Shown: piece after piece, positions 8,649 to 17,934 of the stretch | How the letters are laid out: each line of letters starts with the position of its first letter | Numbering within the stretch: position 1 is the first letter of the stretch | Origin: Pseudomonadota bacterium | Lineage (GTDB): Bacteria > Myxococcota_A > UBA9042 > GCA-2863065 | Assembly (NCBI GenBank): GCA_005776725.1 | Contig: SXOO01000016.1 | Coordinates: 1 to 64,000, forward strand | Reading direction: 5' to 3' | DNA length: 64,000 nt | Translations under genes and position numbers: made by a program | The notes under the pieces: generated by a model | The model's input: the letters and a program-made list of their open reading frames with translations, nothing else | The model's database searches: none | What the model was told of the DNA's origin: nothing

Positions 8649-9542
8649 TCAGTGGCAGCCGTCGGCTTTGAGGCGCTCGATGAGCCAGGTGGCAGCGGGG
8701 CCCGGTCGGAACCCGCTCCGGTGCACGAGGAGGGCCTCGAAGCTGGTCACGGACTCCACGCCCTCGAACTCCAGCTTCTTCAGCGTTCCCCGCTCGAGAT
8801 CCTCGCGAACGCGGTGCAGCGGCATGCCGCCCCACCCGAAACCCGCGCGAAGGCAGGCGTGCTTGGCCTCGAGGTCCGCCAGCTGCCACCGCATCCCTGA
8901 GTGGACGCCGAAGTCCCGCCCCGCTGTCAGGTGCGAGCGGTCGGTGATCACGAGCTGGGTGTGCGCCTGTAGCTCCGCACTGGGGATCGGGCCGACCCAG
9001 GCGGCCAGGGGATGGCCCGCTGCGGCCACCGACACCAGCTCCACGCGGTCGAGCGGCTGCCAGGTCAGGTCGGGCTCCTGCTCCACCACGGGCGCGGAGA
9101 CGCCGATCTGGCACGCGCCGTCCTTCACGTGCGCCACGACGCCCCCGAGCATCTCGGTGAACAGGGTGACCTGGACCTCCGGAAAGGCCTGACGGAGCCC
9201 CGCCAGCGCGCAGAGCACGCGTCCGAGCGGGTACAGGCCGTCAACCGCCAGGCTCACTCGCGGCTCGGCGCGACCGGACAGCTCACGTGCGCGCTCTTCC
9301 AGGCGATCGACCCGATCGGTCACGAGCCTCGCGTCGGCCAAGAGAGCGCGGCCCTGCTCGGTGAGCGTGGGCGTGCGCGTACTCCGGTCGAAGAGCTGGA
9401 CCGCCAGCGACCGCTCGAGGTGCGAGATCGCGTAGCTCACGGCGGACTGCGCGCGCTGGAGGCGACGCGCCGCGCCGGAGAAGCTGCCGACGTCGACGAT
9501 GCTGAGGAACACGCGCAGCTGGTCGAGGGTGACGGGATCCAT
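8649..9542 (-). CDS. LysR-family transcriptional regulator
   Basis: A 297-aa protein. Residues 1-60 form the LysR winged helix-turn-helix (LDQLRVFLSIVDVGSFSGAA, then RAQSAVSYAISHLE and LFDRSTRTPTLTEQG), followed by a linker helix and a periplasmic-binding-protein-like effector domain (~90-290). The ATG at 9542 gives the standard family N-terminus; an upstream extension to 9728 would add an atypical Pro/Ala-rich tail. LysR proteins often control a divergent neighbour, but here the upstream gene (9759-12485) is on the same strand, so the target is not evident. Effector unknown. Confidence 0.92.
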   Translation of the reverse strand: MDPVTLDQLRVFLSIVDVGSFSGAARRLQRAQSAVSYAISHLERSLAVQLFDRSTRTPTLTEQGRALLADARLVTDRVDRLEERARELSGRAEPRVSLAVDGLYPLGRVLCALAGLRQAFPEVQVTLFTEMLGGVVAHVKDGACQIGVSAPVVEQEPDLTWQPLDRVELVSVAAAGHPLAAWVGPIPSAELQAHTQLVITDRSHLTAGRDFGVHSGMRWQLADLEAKHACLRAGFGWGGMPLHRVREDLERGTLKKLEFEGVESVTSFEALLVHRSGFRPGPAATWLIERLKADGCH

Positions 9543-9758
9543 GGGCGGCGCCCACCGTACGCCTGCGTCCGCGCGGCGGCAATCCGGGGCGGGCAGCGAC
9601 ACCGCCCGCGCCGATGCTTCGGCTACGGGCTCGGGCGCAAGGGGGCTGTCGACGAGGACGTCGGGTGCGGAGGGGGCAAAGGGGAGCTTCTCGTCGACTT
9701 CACAGGGAGAGTTCCACGCCGGGGCCAAGAAAGGCCCCTCGGCCGCCCGCTCGAACGC

Positions 9759-12485
9759 TCAGAGCGAGAATTTGTAACGAAGCGTTGTGGGCGCGAGGCT
9801 CGACTGCCCTTGGAGGAGGTCGATCAAGAGGTTGTAGCTGTCGTAGTAGCCCACCCGGAAGTTGGTGGAGAGGCTCACCGTCTGCACCGTCGCGAACTCG
9901 ATGACCATGGTCTTCCCGTAGCGGGTCACGTGGACTCGCTTCACGTTCGCGACCGGCCCGTAGCCGCTCGAGAGGTTCGCCGTCGCGGGGTCGATGACCG
10001 GCGAGAACGTGGTCTGCCCGGGTACGACCGACTCGAACTGAATCCCGTAGTCCCCAGCCACGTGATACCCGGGCCCGATGTCGAGCGGCTGGCCGTAGTA
10101 CAGAGGGATGGTCTCGAACGCGTGGGCCAGCGGGTCGGCGGTCGTCGGGGTCAGCTTCGTCTGCACGGTGACGAACCCGGGTCCCGAGATGAAGTCCCGG
10201 CGGTAGTCCAGTGCGCCGGTGAGCACGGTCCCGCCGCGGATCGACGCGGGAAAAACGCCACAGGCGGTCACGTGCTGGATGTTGGGCGCCTGATTGCCGT
10301 TGCCGCCATTGCCCTGGGTACACCCGTTGGTCTGCCCCAGTAGCTGGTTCACCACGGCGGTCGCCGGGGCGTTCGAGTACACCGTACGGCTCGCCACAGT
10401 AGGTGTGACGATCCGCGCCGAGCTCGTGAGGCTGCCACCCGTCGATTGGAGCCACACTGCGTGCAGCGGCAGCTCCTTCCACTCGGCCCACTTGTCGTTG
10501 TCGTTGGGCCCGAGGTTGCGGCCGCGGCGCCGCGCCAGGACGAACGGCCCGCCGTCGGGGCTCCAGAGCGCCGAGAGCTGCCCGCCGCCCCAGCCGTCGG
10601 GCAGGTCGTCGCCCCAGGTCGCGTAGCCCACTGGGCCCGCGTGCACCAGCGAGACGGCCTCCGAGGGCCCGCCCGCGAGCGGCTTCGCGTAGAAGAAGGC
10701 ATCCGCGAAGTTCTTGAAGTAGCCGGGGGTGTTGAGCTCGTACGGGAGCAGGTCGGCGCCAGCGGGTTGAACGCCGGCCTTCCACGCGTCGAACAGGTTC
10801 AGGCCGCGATACAGGAACGCGAAGTTCGGGGTGCTGTAAGCGCGCGACAAGAGCCCGCCCAGCTCCGGGTCCGGGAACAGCGGCGGCGTGCTCGACAACG
10901 CGGACGCGGGCAGGTGGTGGGTGCCGCGGAAGCCCAGCGGGATCCAGGTGCCAAGGAAGTCGTCGTACCAGTTGCAGGTCTGGTCGATATGGGGCGCGAC
11001 GGGACCACCCACGATGAGCGGCAGTCGACCGTGCTGGAGCGCCGCCCAAGACCACGGGAGCCCCGCCTTCCCTCCGAGCAGGAAGCGCTGCAGGTTGACG
11101 CCCTGGTCGAACACGCCGCTCGCGGCTCCGCCGGCAGTCCGGCTGTTGTAGGCCGAGGGCGAGAAGTAACGCGTGGTGTTGTTGGCGATCTCCTCGGGGA
11201 AGACCAGGTGAGCCCAGAGGTCGAAGCCCTTGTTAGCGGCGTCGAGCATCGCCTGCGACGGCGTGGGGTCAACCGCCAGGAGGCGCGCCAGATGGAGCAG
11301 GTTGTAGTTGTTGTAGGCCGTGTCGAAGCCCGTCACGTCCTTGAACGTGCCCTGTGGCAAGACGGTCCCGGGTTGGTAGAACGAGTCGGCGACCAGGCGA
11401 TAGAGGTAGTCGGCGTAGTTGCGGTCCGCCCAATAGCTCTGCGCGTCACGAATGAGCCAGAGCGCCACGATCGTCCGGTGGCCGAGGTTCGGCATGATCG
11501 TCCCGGTGCTCTGCTGGGAGATCCGCTCGGCCATCGTGAGCAGCGCCTCCTCGAACGCGCGGCGCACGGCCAGCGGCAAGGCGGCCTTTGCCAGGATGTA
11601 GGTGTAGGCGATGTGTGAGATCGGGCCGCCCACCTCCGAGAAGTCGTGGACCACCTCGTTCGGCACCACCTGCACGTTGGGGTTGCCGCGGTGATCCACA
11701 TAGGGGGCCATCACCGCGTTGAGCGAGGGGACCACGTTCCCAGTCCGAGGGGAGATGACCACACCGGCCTGGGCTGCCTGCGCGGGACACAGTGACACGG
11801 CGCACGGATAGGCGCCGCCCGAGGTGCCGTCGAACCACCACTGGTAGTCCAGGATCATGAGGTTCATCGCTGCGGCGATCGCGCCGCGGAGCAGCGTTGC
11901 CGTGCGAAGCGCGGGGTCCGCGTAGTAGGGGTTGCCGGCGTAGTCGAGGCGCGCCCACGAGGTGAGCTCCGGGTCGTGCAGGAGCGCGGGTACGCGGACG
12001 CGGCAGCTCGTGGGGTCCTCGAGCAGGGCCATGTCGAACTGCGACGCCGGGGTGTTGAAGCGCGCCATGCCGTGCGCCCCCCACTCCTCCCCGGCCGCGT
12101 GCAAGAGCACGGCCTCGAACTGGTCCTCGGCAGTCGGAGTTTGACTCCATGTGGGGTGCGCGGTGCACGCGCCATAGGTGTACGCGGGCGCACCACCCCC
12201 GCTCCAGGTCACCTCGACGCGGTCGGTCACCGGCACGAGCGAGCCGCTGCTCTGCGACGTCGCGCCCGGGATTACCAGCGCGTTCTGCGGCACGGAGCGC
12301 ATCCAGGTCAGCAGGTCATCTTTCCAAAGTCGCCCTTGAGCGTTCGTCGTGCCGATCGGGAACTGTCCCGTGGGGCACGGGGCGGCCAGCGGCGTGCCCG
12401 CCGCGTCCCACAGCGGGATCGGCGCCGACTGCGCGGCAGCAGAGGTGGACAGCAAGACGGCAATGGCGGCGGAGCGACGTCTCAT
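9759..12485 (-). CDS. Large exported protein, possibly polysaccharide-active (lyase-like architecture)
   Basis: A 908-aa protein with a cleavable signal peptide (MRRRSAAIAVLLSTSAAAQS). The first half is rich in helices with Trp/Tyr-rich turns (ILDYQWWFDGTSGGAYPC, GHRTIVALWLIRDAQSYW, NNYNLLHLARLLAVD); the second half is mostly beta-type and Gly/Thr-rich. A helical toroid followed by beta-sandwiches is typical of polysaccharide lyases such as heparinase/alginate-lyase folds, but I see no diagnostic catalytic motif, so this is a low-confidence suggestion. The start at 12485 is chosen by the signal peptide over an in-frame start at 12656. It diverges from the TetR operon across the repeat-bearing region. 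Confidence 0.75.
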   Translation of the reverse strand: MRRRSAAIAVLLSTSAAAQSAPIPLWDAAGTPLAAPCPTGQFPIGTTNAQGRLWKDDLLTWMRSVPQNALVIPGATSQSSGSLVPVTDRVEVTWSGGGAPAYTYGACTAHPTWSQTPTAEDQFEAVLLHAAGEEWGAHGMARFNTPASQFDMALLEDPTSCRVRVPALLHDPELTSWARLDYAGNPYYADPALRTATLLRGAIAAAMNLMILDYQWWFDGTSGGAYPCAVSLCPAQAAQAGVVISPRTGNVVPSLNAVMAPYVDHRGNPNVQVVPNEVVHDFSEVGGPISHIAYTYILAKAALPLAVRRAFEEALLTMAERISQQSTGTIMPNLGHRTIVALWLIRDAQSYWADRNYADYLYRLVADSFYQPGTVLPQGTFKDVTGFDTAYNNYNLLHLARLLAVDPTPSQAMLDAANKGFDLWAHLVFPEEIANNTTRYFSPSAYNSRTAGGAASGVFDQGVNLQRFLLGGKAGLPWSWAALQHGRLPLIVGGPVAPHIDQTCNWYDDFLGTWIPLGFRGTHHLPASALSSTPPLFPDPELGGLLSRAYSTPNFAFLYRGLNLFDAWKAGVQPAGADLLPYELNTPGYFKNFADAFFYAKPLAGGPSEAVSLVHAGPVGYATWGDDLPDGWGGGQLSALWSPDGGPFVLARRRGRNLGPNDNDKWAEWKELPLHAVWLQSTGGSLTSSARIVTPTVASRTVYSNAPATAVVNQLLGQTNGCTQGNGGNGNQAPNIQHVTACGVFPASIRGGTVLTGALDYRRDFISGPGFVTVQTKLTPTTADPLAHAFETIPLYYGQPLDIGPGYHVAGDYGIQFESVVPGQTTFSPVIDPATANLSSGYGPVANVKRVHVTRYGKTMVIEFATVQTVSLSTNFRVGYYDSYNLLIDLLQGQSSLAPTTLRYKFSL

Positions 12486-12675
12486 CGGGGGTCCTTCCGC
12501 GGCAGGGACCTCGGTCTTCGAGGCGTGGGTCAGCCGCAGGAGCGACCCTAGCGGCGGGGCGTGGGGCAGACACCGTTCAAAACTGTGGAGGGTCCGGTGG
12601 GAATAATGCGGCCGGCTTCGCTGCCCGACGGCGCTGGGGGCTGCCGGTCGCCTCACGCGGATGACTGTTCATGTT

Positions 12676-12799
12676 GGGGCCGGGGCGGCAGAGCTCCCCG
12701 GCCCGGTTCACCTCCGCACTCTCGCGCTCCGGTGAATGGGGCCGGGGCAGCAGAGCTCCCCGGCCCGGTTCACCTCCGCGCTCTCGCGCTCCGGTGAAT
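12676..12799 (+). repeat. Two tandem copies of a 62-bp double-hairpin element
   Basis: Copy 1 (12676-12737) and copy 2 (12738-12799) are directly adjacent and differ at two positions. Each has an inverted repeat GGGCCGGGG / CCCCGGCCC with a 10-nt loop, then a second imperfect hairpin bounded by TTCACC / GGTGAA. A third copy in reverse orientation lies at 20566-20627. All copies are intergenic. The structure resembles REP/BIME-type or small non-autonomous mobile repeats; no coding capacity. The rest of the 368-bp region 12486-12853 holds the TetR promoter side and nothing else recognised. Confidence 0.85.
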
Positions 12800-12824
12800 T
12801 CGCACCGACCTGTCGGGGCGGACG

Positions 12825-12880
12825 TTGACACTCGCGCGGCGAGTAGTACAACCGTCCTAGTGGTACGGCCGTACTAGGAC
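12825..12880 (+). promoter_or_regulatory. Promoter and palindromic operator of the TetR-led operon
   Basis: A consensus -35 hexamer TTGACA occurs at 12825-12830; the -10 is unclear (TAGTAC at 12844 is too close). Downstream, GTCCTAGT (12854-12861) and ACTAGGAC (12873-12880) form perfect 8-bp arms around an 11-bp centre that is itself nearly palindromic (GTACGGCCGTAC). The palindrome ends 3 bp before the TetR start codon. This is the expected size and place for an autoregulatory TetR operator, and binding would block transcription or translation of the six-gene operon. Confidence 0.65.
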
Positions 12881-12883
12881 TTG

Positions 12884-13480
12884 ATGACCCCCAACGACCT
12901 CACAAGCAGAATCCGCCAAGAAGCGCTGCGTCAATTCGCCGAGCGCGGCTTCGACGGCACCTCCATGCGTGACGTGGCCAACGCCCTGGGGATCTCGCCC
13001 GGCAACCTGACCTACCACTACCCGAAGAAGCTCGACCTCTTCACCGCGGCCATCGAGGGCACCTACGCGACCTTCCTGGCAGACATCAAGGCGGCCGCCG
13101 CCTCCCCCGGCTGCTCTGCGCGCGAGCGACTGCGGGCACTCCTCGAGCGTCTGCATCACCCCTCGGCGGCCGAGCGGCAGATGCTGCGCGCGGGGATGCG
13201 CGAGCTGGTCTCGGCGCCCGAACACCTCGCCCCCGTGGTGCACCTGTTCCGCAGCGGCCATCCGCTGGTCCTGATGGGCGCGGTGCAGGCGGCGATCGCC
13301 GAGGGGGCCCTCCCGAAGGGCGTGGGCCTCGGCGTGGTCCCGATCATCATGGCCACCCTCATCGCGGCCCCGATGGTGGCCCGGGCGGCCGTGGCGTCCC
13401 ACCCGGGCTTCGACTTCGTCGAGGCCGCCGTCTCACAGAGCTACCACGACCTCCTCGTCCTGCTGGGGTTCGAGCCATGA
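12884..13480 (+). CDS. TetR-family transcriptional regulator
   Basis: A 198-aa protein. Residues ~10-60 form the TetR DNA-binding domain (ALRQFAERGFDGTSMRDVAN, ALGISPGNLTYHYPKK), and the rest is a helical ligand-binding domain with a C-terminal hydrophobic segment. The palindrome at 12854-12880 directly upstream suggests autoregulation. The ATG at 12884 is preferred over a TTG at 12881. The stop overlaps the start of the barrel gene (ATGA), so the regulator and the transport genes are coupled. The natural inducer would plausibly be a substrate of the downstream exporter (inference). Confidence 0.93.
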   Translation: MTPNDLTSRIRQEALRQFAERGFDGTSMRDVANALGISPGNLTYHYPKKLDLFTAAIEGTYATFLADIKAAAASPGCSARERLRALLERLHHPSAAERQMLRAGMRELVSAPEHLAPVVHLFRSGHPLVLMGAVQAAIAEGALPKGVGLGVVPIIMATLIAAPMVARAAVASHPGFDFVEAAVSQSYHDLLVLLGFEP

Positions 13481-14682
13481 CCCACGTCCTCCTGTCGCTC
13501 GTCAGCGCCACCGTGCTCGCTCAGGAAGGCGTCACTGGCGAGGTCTCGGGTTATCTCGAGCACCGCAGCACCCTCGTCTTCGGCCTGTCTGCGGACCTCA
13601 CGACGCTCCCGCTCACCGTGGTGGACTTCACGGCGATCGGCTTCAACCCGGAGGACGTCTACGGGATGACGAACCACGTGCGGCCCACGGCCAAGCTGCA
13701 CTTCGGGGAGCGCGCCACGCTGTCGCTCACGGCAGACGCCCACACGTACCACTACTTCAACGAGCGCCGGCAAGACGCGCTGGAGGACTTCGTCTCCGTG
13801 GAGCGGCTCACGCTCTTCGTCACGGCCGACGCACTCGACCTCACGCTGGGCAAGCAGGTGCTCAACTGGGGCCACGGCCTGCTCCTGAACCCCACGGCGC
13901 CCAACAACGAGCGCCCGCCGCAAGATCTGCGCGCCGAGCTCGAGGGCCTCTGGGCGGTGAAGCTGCTGTTCCCGCCCACGGACTCCCAGAACGTCACGTT
14001 GGCGGTGGCCGTCCACGAAGACACCCCGGACGACCCGATCGCCGTGGGGCGCTGGGACGCGAACTTCGGCACCGTGAGCACAGCCGCCACCGTTACCTGG
14101 CGCGACGAGGACCCGGAGCGGCTCGCGTTCGGCCTGGAGGTGAAGGGAGACATCGAAGACGGCCCGTCCCTGTGGGCCGAGACCAGCACGTCGGTGCGGC
14201 TCGACGAGGGCGAGGCGCCCGTGTTCGAGGTGGAGGCGGGGCTCGACTACTCGTTCGACGTCCTGAACGGGCTCTACCTCGCCGCCGAGGGCATCTGGCA
14301 CGGCTCTGGGACCGACGGCGGGTACCTGCAGTCAGCCGTGGGCGGCGGCCGCCGGTCTACGCTCCTCGGCCAGATCTACGCGCTGCTCCTCGTGCGCCAG
14401 ACCTTCGACGCGTACTGGGAGGCGCAGCTGCTCTCCCTGGTGAACGCTGGCGATCCGTCGGGCACCGTGTCGGCCCAGGTCACCTGGCTCCCGATCGGCT
14501 CACTCGAGCTCACGCTCGGCGGCAACCTCTCGTGGGGCGCCGACGACGACAGCGAGTACTCCCTCGCGGTGCCCGAGGCCATCGCCCTCGGCGGCAACCT
14601 GATCCCCACCCCCGACACGCTCCGCGGTCTCCGCCTGGTCCCCAAGGGCTCGGTCTACCTCTGGGCGCGGTACTACTTCTGA
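13477..14682 (+). CDS. Outer-membrane beta-barrel protein (porin-like)
   Basis: A 401-aa protein with a short signal peptide (MTHVLLSLVSATVLAQE) and long alternating amphipathic strands throughout, containing TLGKQVLNWGHGLLLNPTAP and ending in the aromatic terminus YLWARYYF with a final Phe, the usual signal for outer-membrane insertion. It resembles DUF1302/alginate-export-type barrels, though the exact family is not certain. It is translationally coupled to the TetR gene and followed after 25 bp by the ABC ATPase gene, so it is the likely outer-membrane component of the same system. Confidence 0.8.
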   Translation: MTHVLLSLVSATVLAQEGVTGEVSGYLEHRSTLVFGLSADLTTLPLTVVDFTAIGFNPEDVYGMTNHVRPTAKLHFGERATLSLTADAHTYHYFNERRQDALEDFVSVERLTLFVTADALDLTLGKQVLNWGHGLLLNPTAPNNERPPQDLRAELEGLWAVKLLFPPTDSQNVTLAVAVHEDTPDDPIAVGRWDANFGTVSTAATVTWRDEDPERLAFGLEVKGDIEDGPSLWAETSTSVRLDEGEAPVFEVEAGLDYSFDVLNGLYLAAEGIWHGSGTDGGYLQSAVGGGRRSTLLGQIYALLLVRQTFDAYWEAQLLSLVNAGDPSGTVSAQVTWLPIGSLELTLGGNLSWGADDDSEYSLAVPEAIALGGNLIPTPDTLRGLRLVPKGSVYLWARYYF

Positions 14683-14707
14683 GCCGACAGCCCTCACGGA
14701 GCCCCCG

Positions 14708-15415
14708 ATGACACGGTCCGACGCTGACGTGGTCGTTCGCCTAGAGAAGGCCACACGCATCTACAATCCGGGTGAGAACGAGGTCCGCGCGATCTCGGAC
14801 GTGGACCTCGACGTCCGGCGCGGGGACTACCTGGCGCTGGTGGGCCCGTCGGGCTCCGGGAAGTCCACGGTGCTGCACACCATCGGCTGCCTCGACCGCC
14901 CCGACCAAGGCAAGGTGTTCGTGGAGGGCCGCGACACCTCACAGCTCGACGCCAACGCGCTCTCCCGCGTTCGCAACGAGCGCGTGGGCTTCATCTTCCA
15001 GAGCTTCAACCTGATCCCGGTGTTCACGGCGTACGAGAACATCGAGTTCTCGCTGCAGATCCTGGGCGGGGTGAGCCCGTCCGAGATGCGCGACCGCGTG
15101 GGTGAGATGCTGGCCGTGCTGGGCCTCGAGAAGCAGCGCGACAGGCGCCCGAACCAGCTGTCGGGCGGGCAGCAACAGCGCGTGGAGATCGGCCGGGCCC
15201 TGGTGAAGCGGCCGGCGATCATCCTGGCCGACGAGCCCACGGCCAACCTCGACCGCAAGACCAGCGAGGACATCATCGGCCTCATGCGGCGCATGAACGA
15301 AGAGAAGCAGGCCACGTTCGTGTTCTCCACGCACGACGAACACCTCATGCGACACGCGCGCCGGGTGGTCCGTCTGGTGGACGGCAGAGTCGTGTCCGAC
15401 GAGCGGACGCCATGA
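14708..15415 (+). CDS. ABC transporter ATPase, LolD/MacB type
   Basis: A 235-aa nucleotide-binding protein with Walker A GPSGSGKST (~45-53), a Q-loop in FIFQSFNLIPVFTAYENIE, the ABC signature LSGGQQQRVEIGRAL, Walker B IILADEPT and the switch histidine in FSTHDEH. The LIPVFTAYENIE region and length are characteristic of the MacB/LolD/FtsE group, which couples ATP hydrolysis to mechanotransmission across the inner membrane. GGAG precedes the start. Its stop overlaps the start of the first permease (ATGA). Confidence 0.95.
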   Translation: MTRSDADVVVRLEKATRIYNPGENEVRAISDVDLDVRRGDYLALVGPSGSGKSTVLHTIGCLDRPDQGKVFVEGRDTSQLDANALSRVRNERVGFIFQSFNLIPVFTAYENIEFSLQILGGVSPSEMRDRVGEMLAVLGLEKQRDRRPNQLSGGQQQRVEIGRALVKRPAIILADEPTANLDRKTSEDIIGLMRRMNEEKQATFVFSTHDEHLMRHARRVVRLVDGRVVSDERTP

Positions 15416-16638
15416 TCCCCTTCATCCTGAAGCTGGCAGTGCGCAACGGGCTCCGGAACAAGCGGCGGTCGGCGTTCACCGTGGTGTCGTTGCTCCTCGG
15501 GATCGGCCTCTTCGTGGCCGCCAAGGGCTTCGTGGACGGCATCGAGAAGACGCTGGTGGGCACGCAGATCGACGCCGAACACGGCCATCTCCGAGTCGTG
15601 ACCGCGAAGTACCAGGCCGACGAAGACTACCGCCCGCTCGACATCGACTTCGCCGAGGCGGCGGCCGTGCAGAAGCTCATCGTCGACCAGCTCCCAGGGG
15701 CGCTCACCACCACCCGGGTCCAGGCGGCCGTGCAGATCGGCAACGGGCTCCGCTCCCTGAGCTGCCGCGCCGTCATCGCGGACCCCGCCGCTTATGCGGC
15801 GTTCTTCCGCATTGGGACGCTCACGCCCCCGGTGGACAAGACCCAGCCCTACGCGTGGCTCGGCAAGGACCTCGCCGCCGCCTTCAAGTTCAAGGTGGGC
15901 GACCGCCTCATGCTGAAGGCGAAGACGCGGCCCGGCGCCATCAACGCGATGGACGGTGTGGTCATCGCCGGCCTCATCGAGTCGGGCTCGGGCATGACCG
16001 ACAACTTCACGATCCTGCTGGACGCCGCTTGGGCCAACGAGTTCCTCCACCTGGAGCCGGGCTTCGCCACCGAGGTGTTCGCGCGTTTCCCGGACGGCGC
16101 CCAGGCGGAGCTGGCCGACACACGCCTCATGGCGGCGATCCAGGGGCTGCACGTGGAGACCTGGCAAGAGGCCACGCAGTTCGTCCGAGACCTCAACGAC
16201 GTCCGCAAGCAGCACTTCTATCTCGTGGTGTTCATCGTGCTCCTCATCGGCGCGCTCTCGGTGGTCAACACCTGCCTGATGAGCGGCTTCGAGCGCACCA
16301 AGGAGATCGGGACACTGTTGGCCGTCGGCTTCCCGAGGGGCCGAGTCCGGTCGCTCTTCGTCCTGGAGACGATCTTCGTGGGCGGCACCGGCGCGCTGAT
16401 CGGGGCCGCCATCGGCGGTCTCGCGTCCTGGTGGTTCTCGGGGCACCCCATCCGCCTCGCGGGCCTGGACGAGGTGGAGGGCGGGATGCCGATGCCGCCG
16501 CTCCTCTACTTCGACTTCTCCCCCGTCACCATGGCCGCGGGCTTCGGGATCGGGCTCGTCGTGGCCACCGTGGCCGCGATGTACCCCGCCTGGCGGTCGT
16601 CACGCCTCGACCCCATCACCGCGCTGCGGGAGGAGTAG
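15412..16638 (+). CDS. ABC transporter permease, FtsX/MacB type (first)
   Basis: A 408-aa inner-membrane protein: one N-terminal membrane helix (residues ~15-40), a large periplasmic domain (~45-265), then three C-terminal helices in the FtsX-like domain (VVFIVLLIGALSVVNTCLM, ETIFVGGTGALIGAAIGGLA, a final helix before YPAWRSSRLDPITALREE). The last motif is the typical end of MacB/LolC/LolE permeases. The start overlaps the ATPase stop. With the second permease it would form a heterodimer, as LolC/LolE do. Confidence 0.93.
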   Translation: MIPFILKLAVRNGLRNKRRSAFTVVSLLLGIGLFVAAKGFVDGIEKTLVGTQIDAEHGHLRVVTAKYQADEDYRPLDIDFAEAAAVQKLIVDQLPGALTTTRVQAAVQIGNGLRSLSCRAVIADPAAYAAFFRIGTLTPPVDKTQPYAWLGKDLAAAFKFKVGDRLMLKAKTRPGAINAMDGVVIAGLIESGSGMTDNFTILLDAAWANEFLHLEPGFATEVFARFPDGAQAELADTRLMAAIQGLHVETWQEATQFVRDLNDVRKQHFYLVVFIVLLIGALSVVNTCLMSGFERTKEIGTLLAVGFPRGRVRSLFVLETIFVGGTGALIGAAIGGLASWWFSGHPIRLAGLDEVEGGMPMPPLLYFDFSPVTMAAGFGIGLVVATVAAMYPAWRSSRLDPITALREE

Positions 16639-16641
16639 ACA

Positions 16642-17934
16642 ATGTTCCTCATACGGTACGCCGCGCGAAACCTCACCCGGCAGAAGGTCCGCTCCGTGCT
16701 CACCACCGCGGCGGTGGCGTTCGCGGTGGGGCTGGTCGTCCTGGGTAACACGTTCATCAACGGCCTGGGCGAGCACACGCTGGCCGAGTTCACGCGCTTC
16801 ACGGGCCACGTGCAGCTGCGCCACGCCGACTACGACAAGGAGTGGCGCTTCGCGCCGCTGGACCTCACCGTCAACGACTTCACGCCCCTCCGCGAGAAGC
16901 TCACAGCCGTCCCCGGCGTGGTCGGCGTGCTCGGCCGCATCGAGTTCAGCGTCATGGTCCAGTACACGGACGAGTCCACGATCGTCCCCGAGGACAAGGT
17001 CGTGGACGAGTCCACGCTCACCGACGACCAGATCTTCGGCCGCAAGGTGGTGGAGGTGACGCCAGCGCTGGGCGTGGAGCCAAGCCTCGAGCGCGCCCGC
17101 AACCGCCTACAGCGCAAGGTGATCAGGGGGAGCTTCTTCAGCGCCGACGACGCAAAGGAGGTGGTGATCGGCGCCGAGCTGGCGCGACGCCTGAACGTGG
17201 ACGTGGGGAGGAAGCTCGAGATCGTCAGCTTCCGCGAGGGGATTTTCGACGCCCAGGTCACCGTTGTTGGGGTGATGGACACCGGCAGCAAGATCGAGAA
17301 CCGACTGGCCTACCTGCCGCTGGGCCTCGCGTCGCAGCTGGTCGATTTGGGCGACAGCGTCACCCAGGTCCAGGTGTTCGGAGACAACTACAAAGACTCG
17401 AGCGACCTCCGCGACGCCGTGAAGGCGTCGGGCGTGGCCTCCCATCTCGCCGTGAAGCCGTGGAACGAGGTGGGGATCTTCCGCACCATCGTGACGCTCT
17501 TCGACACCATCCTCGGCTTCATGCTGGTGATGATCGTCCTCGTGGCCGCCGTGGGCCTCCTCAACACCATGCTCATGACGGTGATGGAGCGGCAGCGCGA
17601 GATCGGCATCCTGATGGCGCTGGGCGTCACGCGCTGGCGCGTGATCGGGGGCTTCCTGGCGGAGGCCACGCTCTACGGCCTGGTGGGCTGCATCATCGGT
17701 GGACTTGGCGGCGTGCTCGGCAGCCTGCCGCTGGTAGAACACGGCATCACGCTGGGCGCCGACAACATGCGGGGGCTCCCCATGGCGTTCGAGCCCGTGG
17801 TCTACGGCATCCTCTCACCCGCCGCGGTGGGCTGGGCAATCGGCACCGGCTTCGTCGTGGCTCTCCTTGGGGCCTTCTGGCCCTCGTTCCGCGCCTCCCG
17901 AATCCAACCCGTCGAAGCCATGAGGAAGATATGA
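16642..17934 (+). CDS. ABC transporter permease, FtsX/MacB type (second)
   Basis: A 430-aa permease with the same four-helix topology: an N-terminal helix, a periplasmic domain (~40-285), and C-terminal helices around MLVMIVLVAAVGLLNTMLM and VGCIIGGLGGVLGSLPLV, ending FWPSFRASRIQPVEAMRKI. GGAGGAG spans the stop of the first permease and serves as its ribosome site, so the pair is co-translated. Two non-identical permeases plus one ATPase match a LolCDE-like arrangement rather than a MacB homodimer, though no membrane-fusion protein is present. The stop overlaps the next start. Confidence 0.93.
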   Translation: MFLIRYAARNLTRQKVRSVLTTAAVAFAVGLVVLGNTFINGLGEHTLAEFTRFTGHVQLRHADYDKEWRFAPLDLTVNDFTPLREKLTAVPGVVGVLGRIEFSVMVQYTDESTIVPEDKVVDESTLTDDQIFGRKVVEVTPALGVEPSLERARNRLQRKVIRGSFFSADDAKEVVIGAELARRLNVDVGRKLEIVSFREGIFDAQVTVVGVMDTGSKIENRLAYLPLGLASQLVDLGDSVTQVQVFGDNYKDSSDLRDAVKASGVASHLAVKPWNEVGIFRTIVTLFDTILGFMLVMIVLVAAVGLLNTMLMTVMERQREIGILMALGVTRWRVIGGFLAEATLYGLVGCIIGGLGGVLGSLPLVEHGITLGADNMRGLPMAFEPVVYGILSPAAVGWAIGTGFVVALLGAFWPSFRASRIQPVEAMRKI

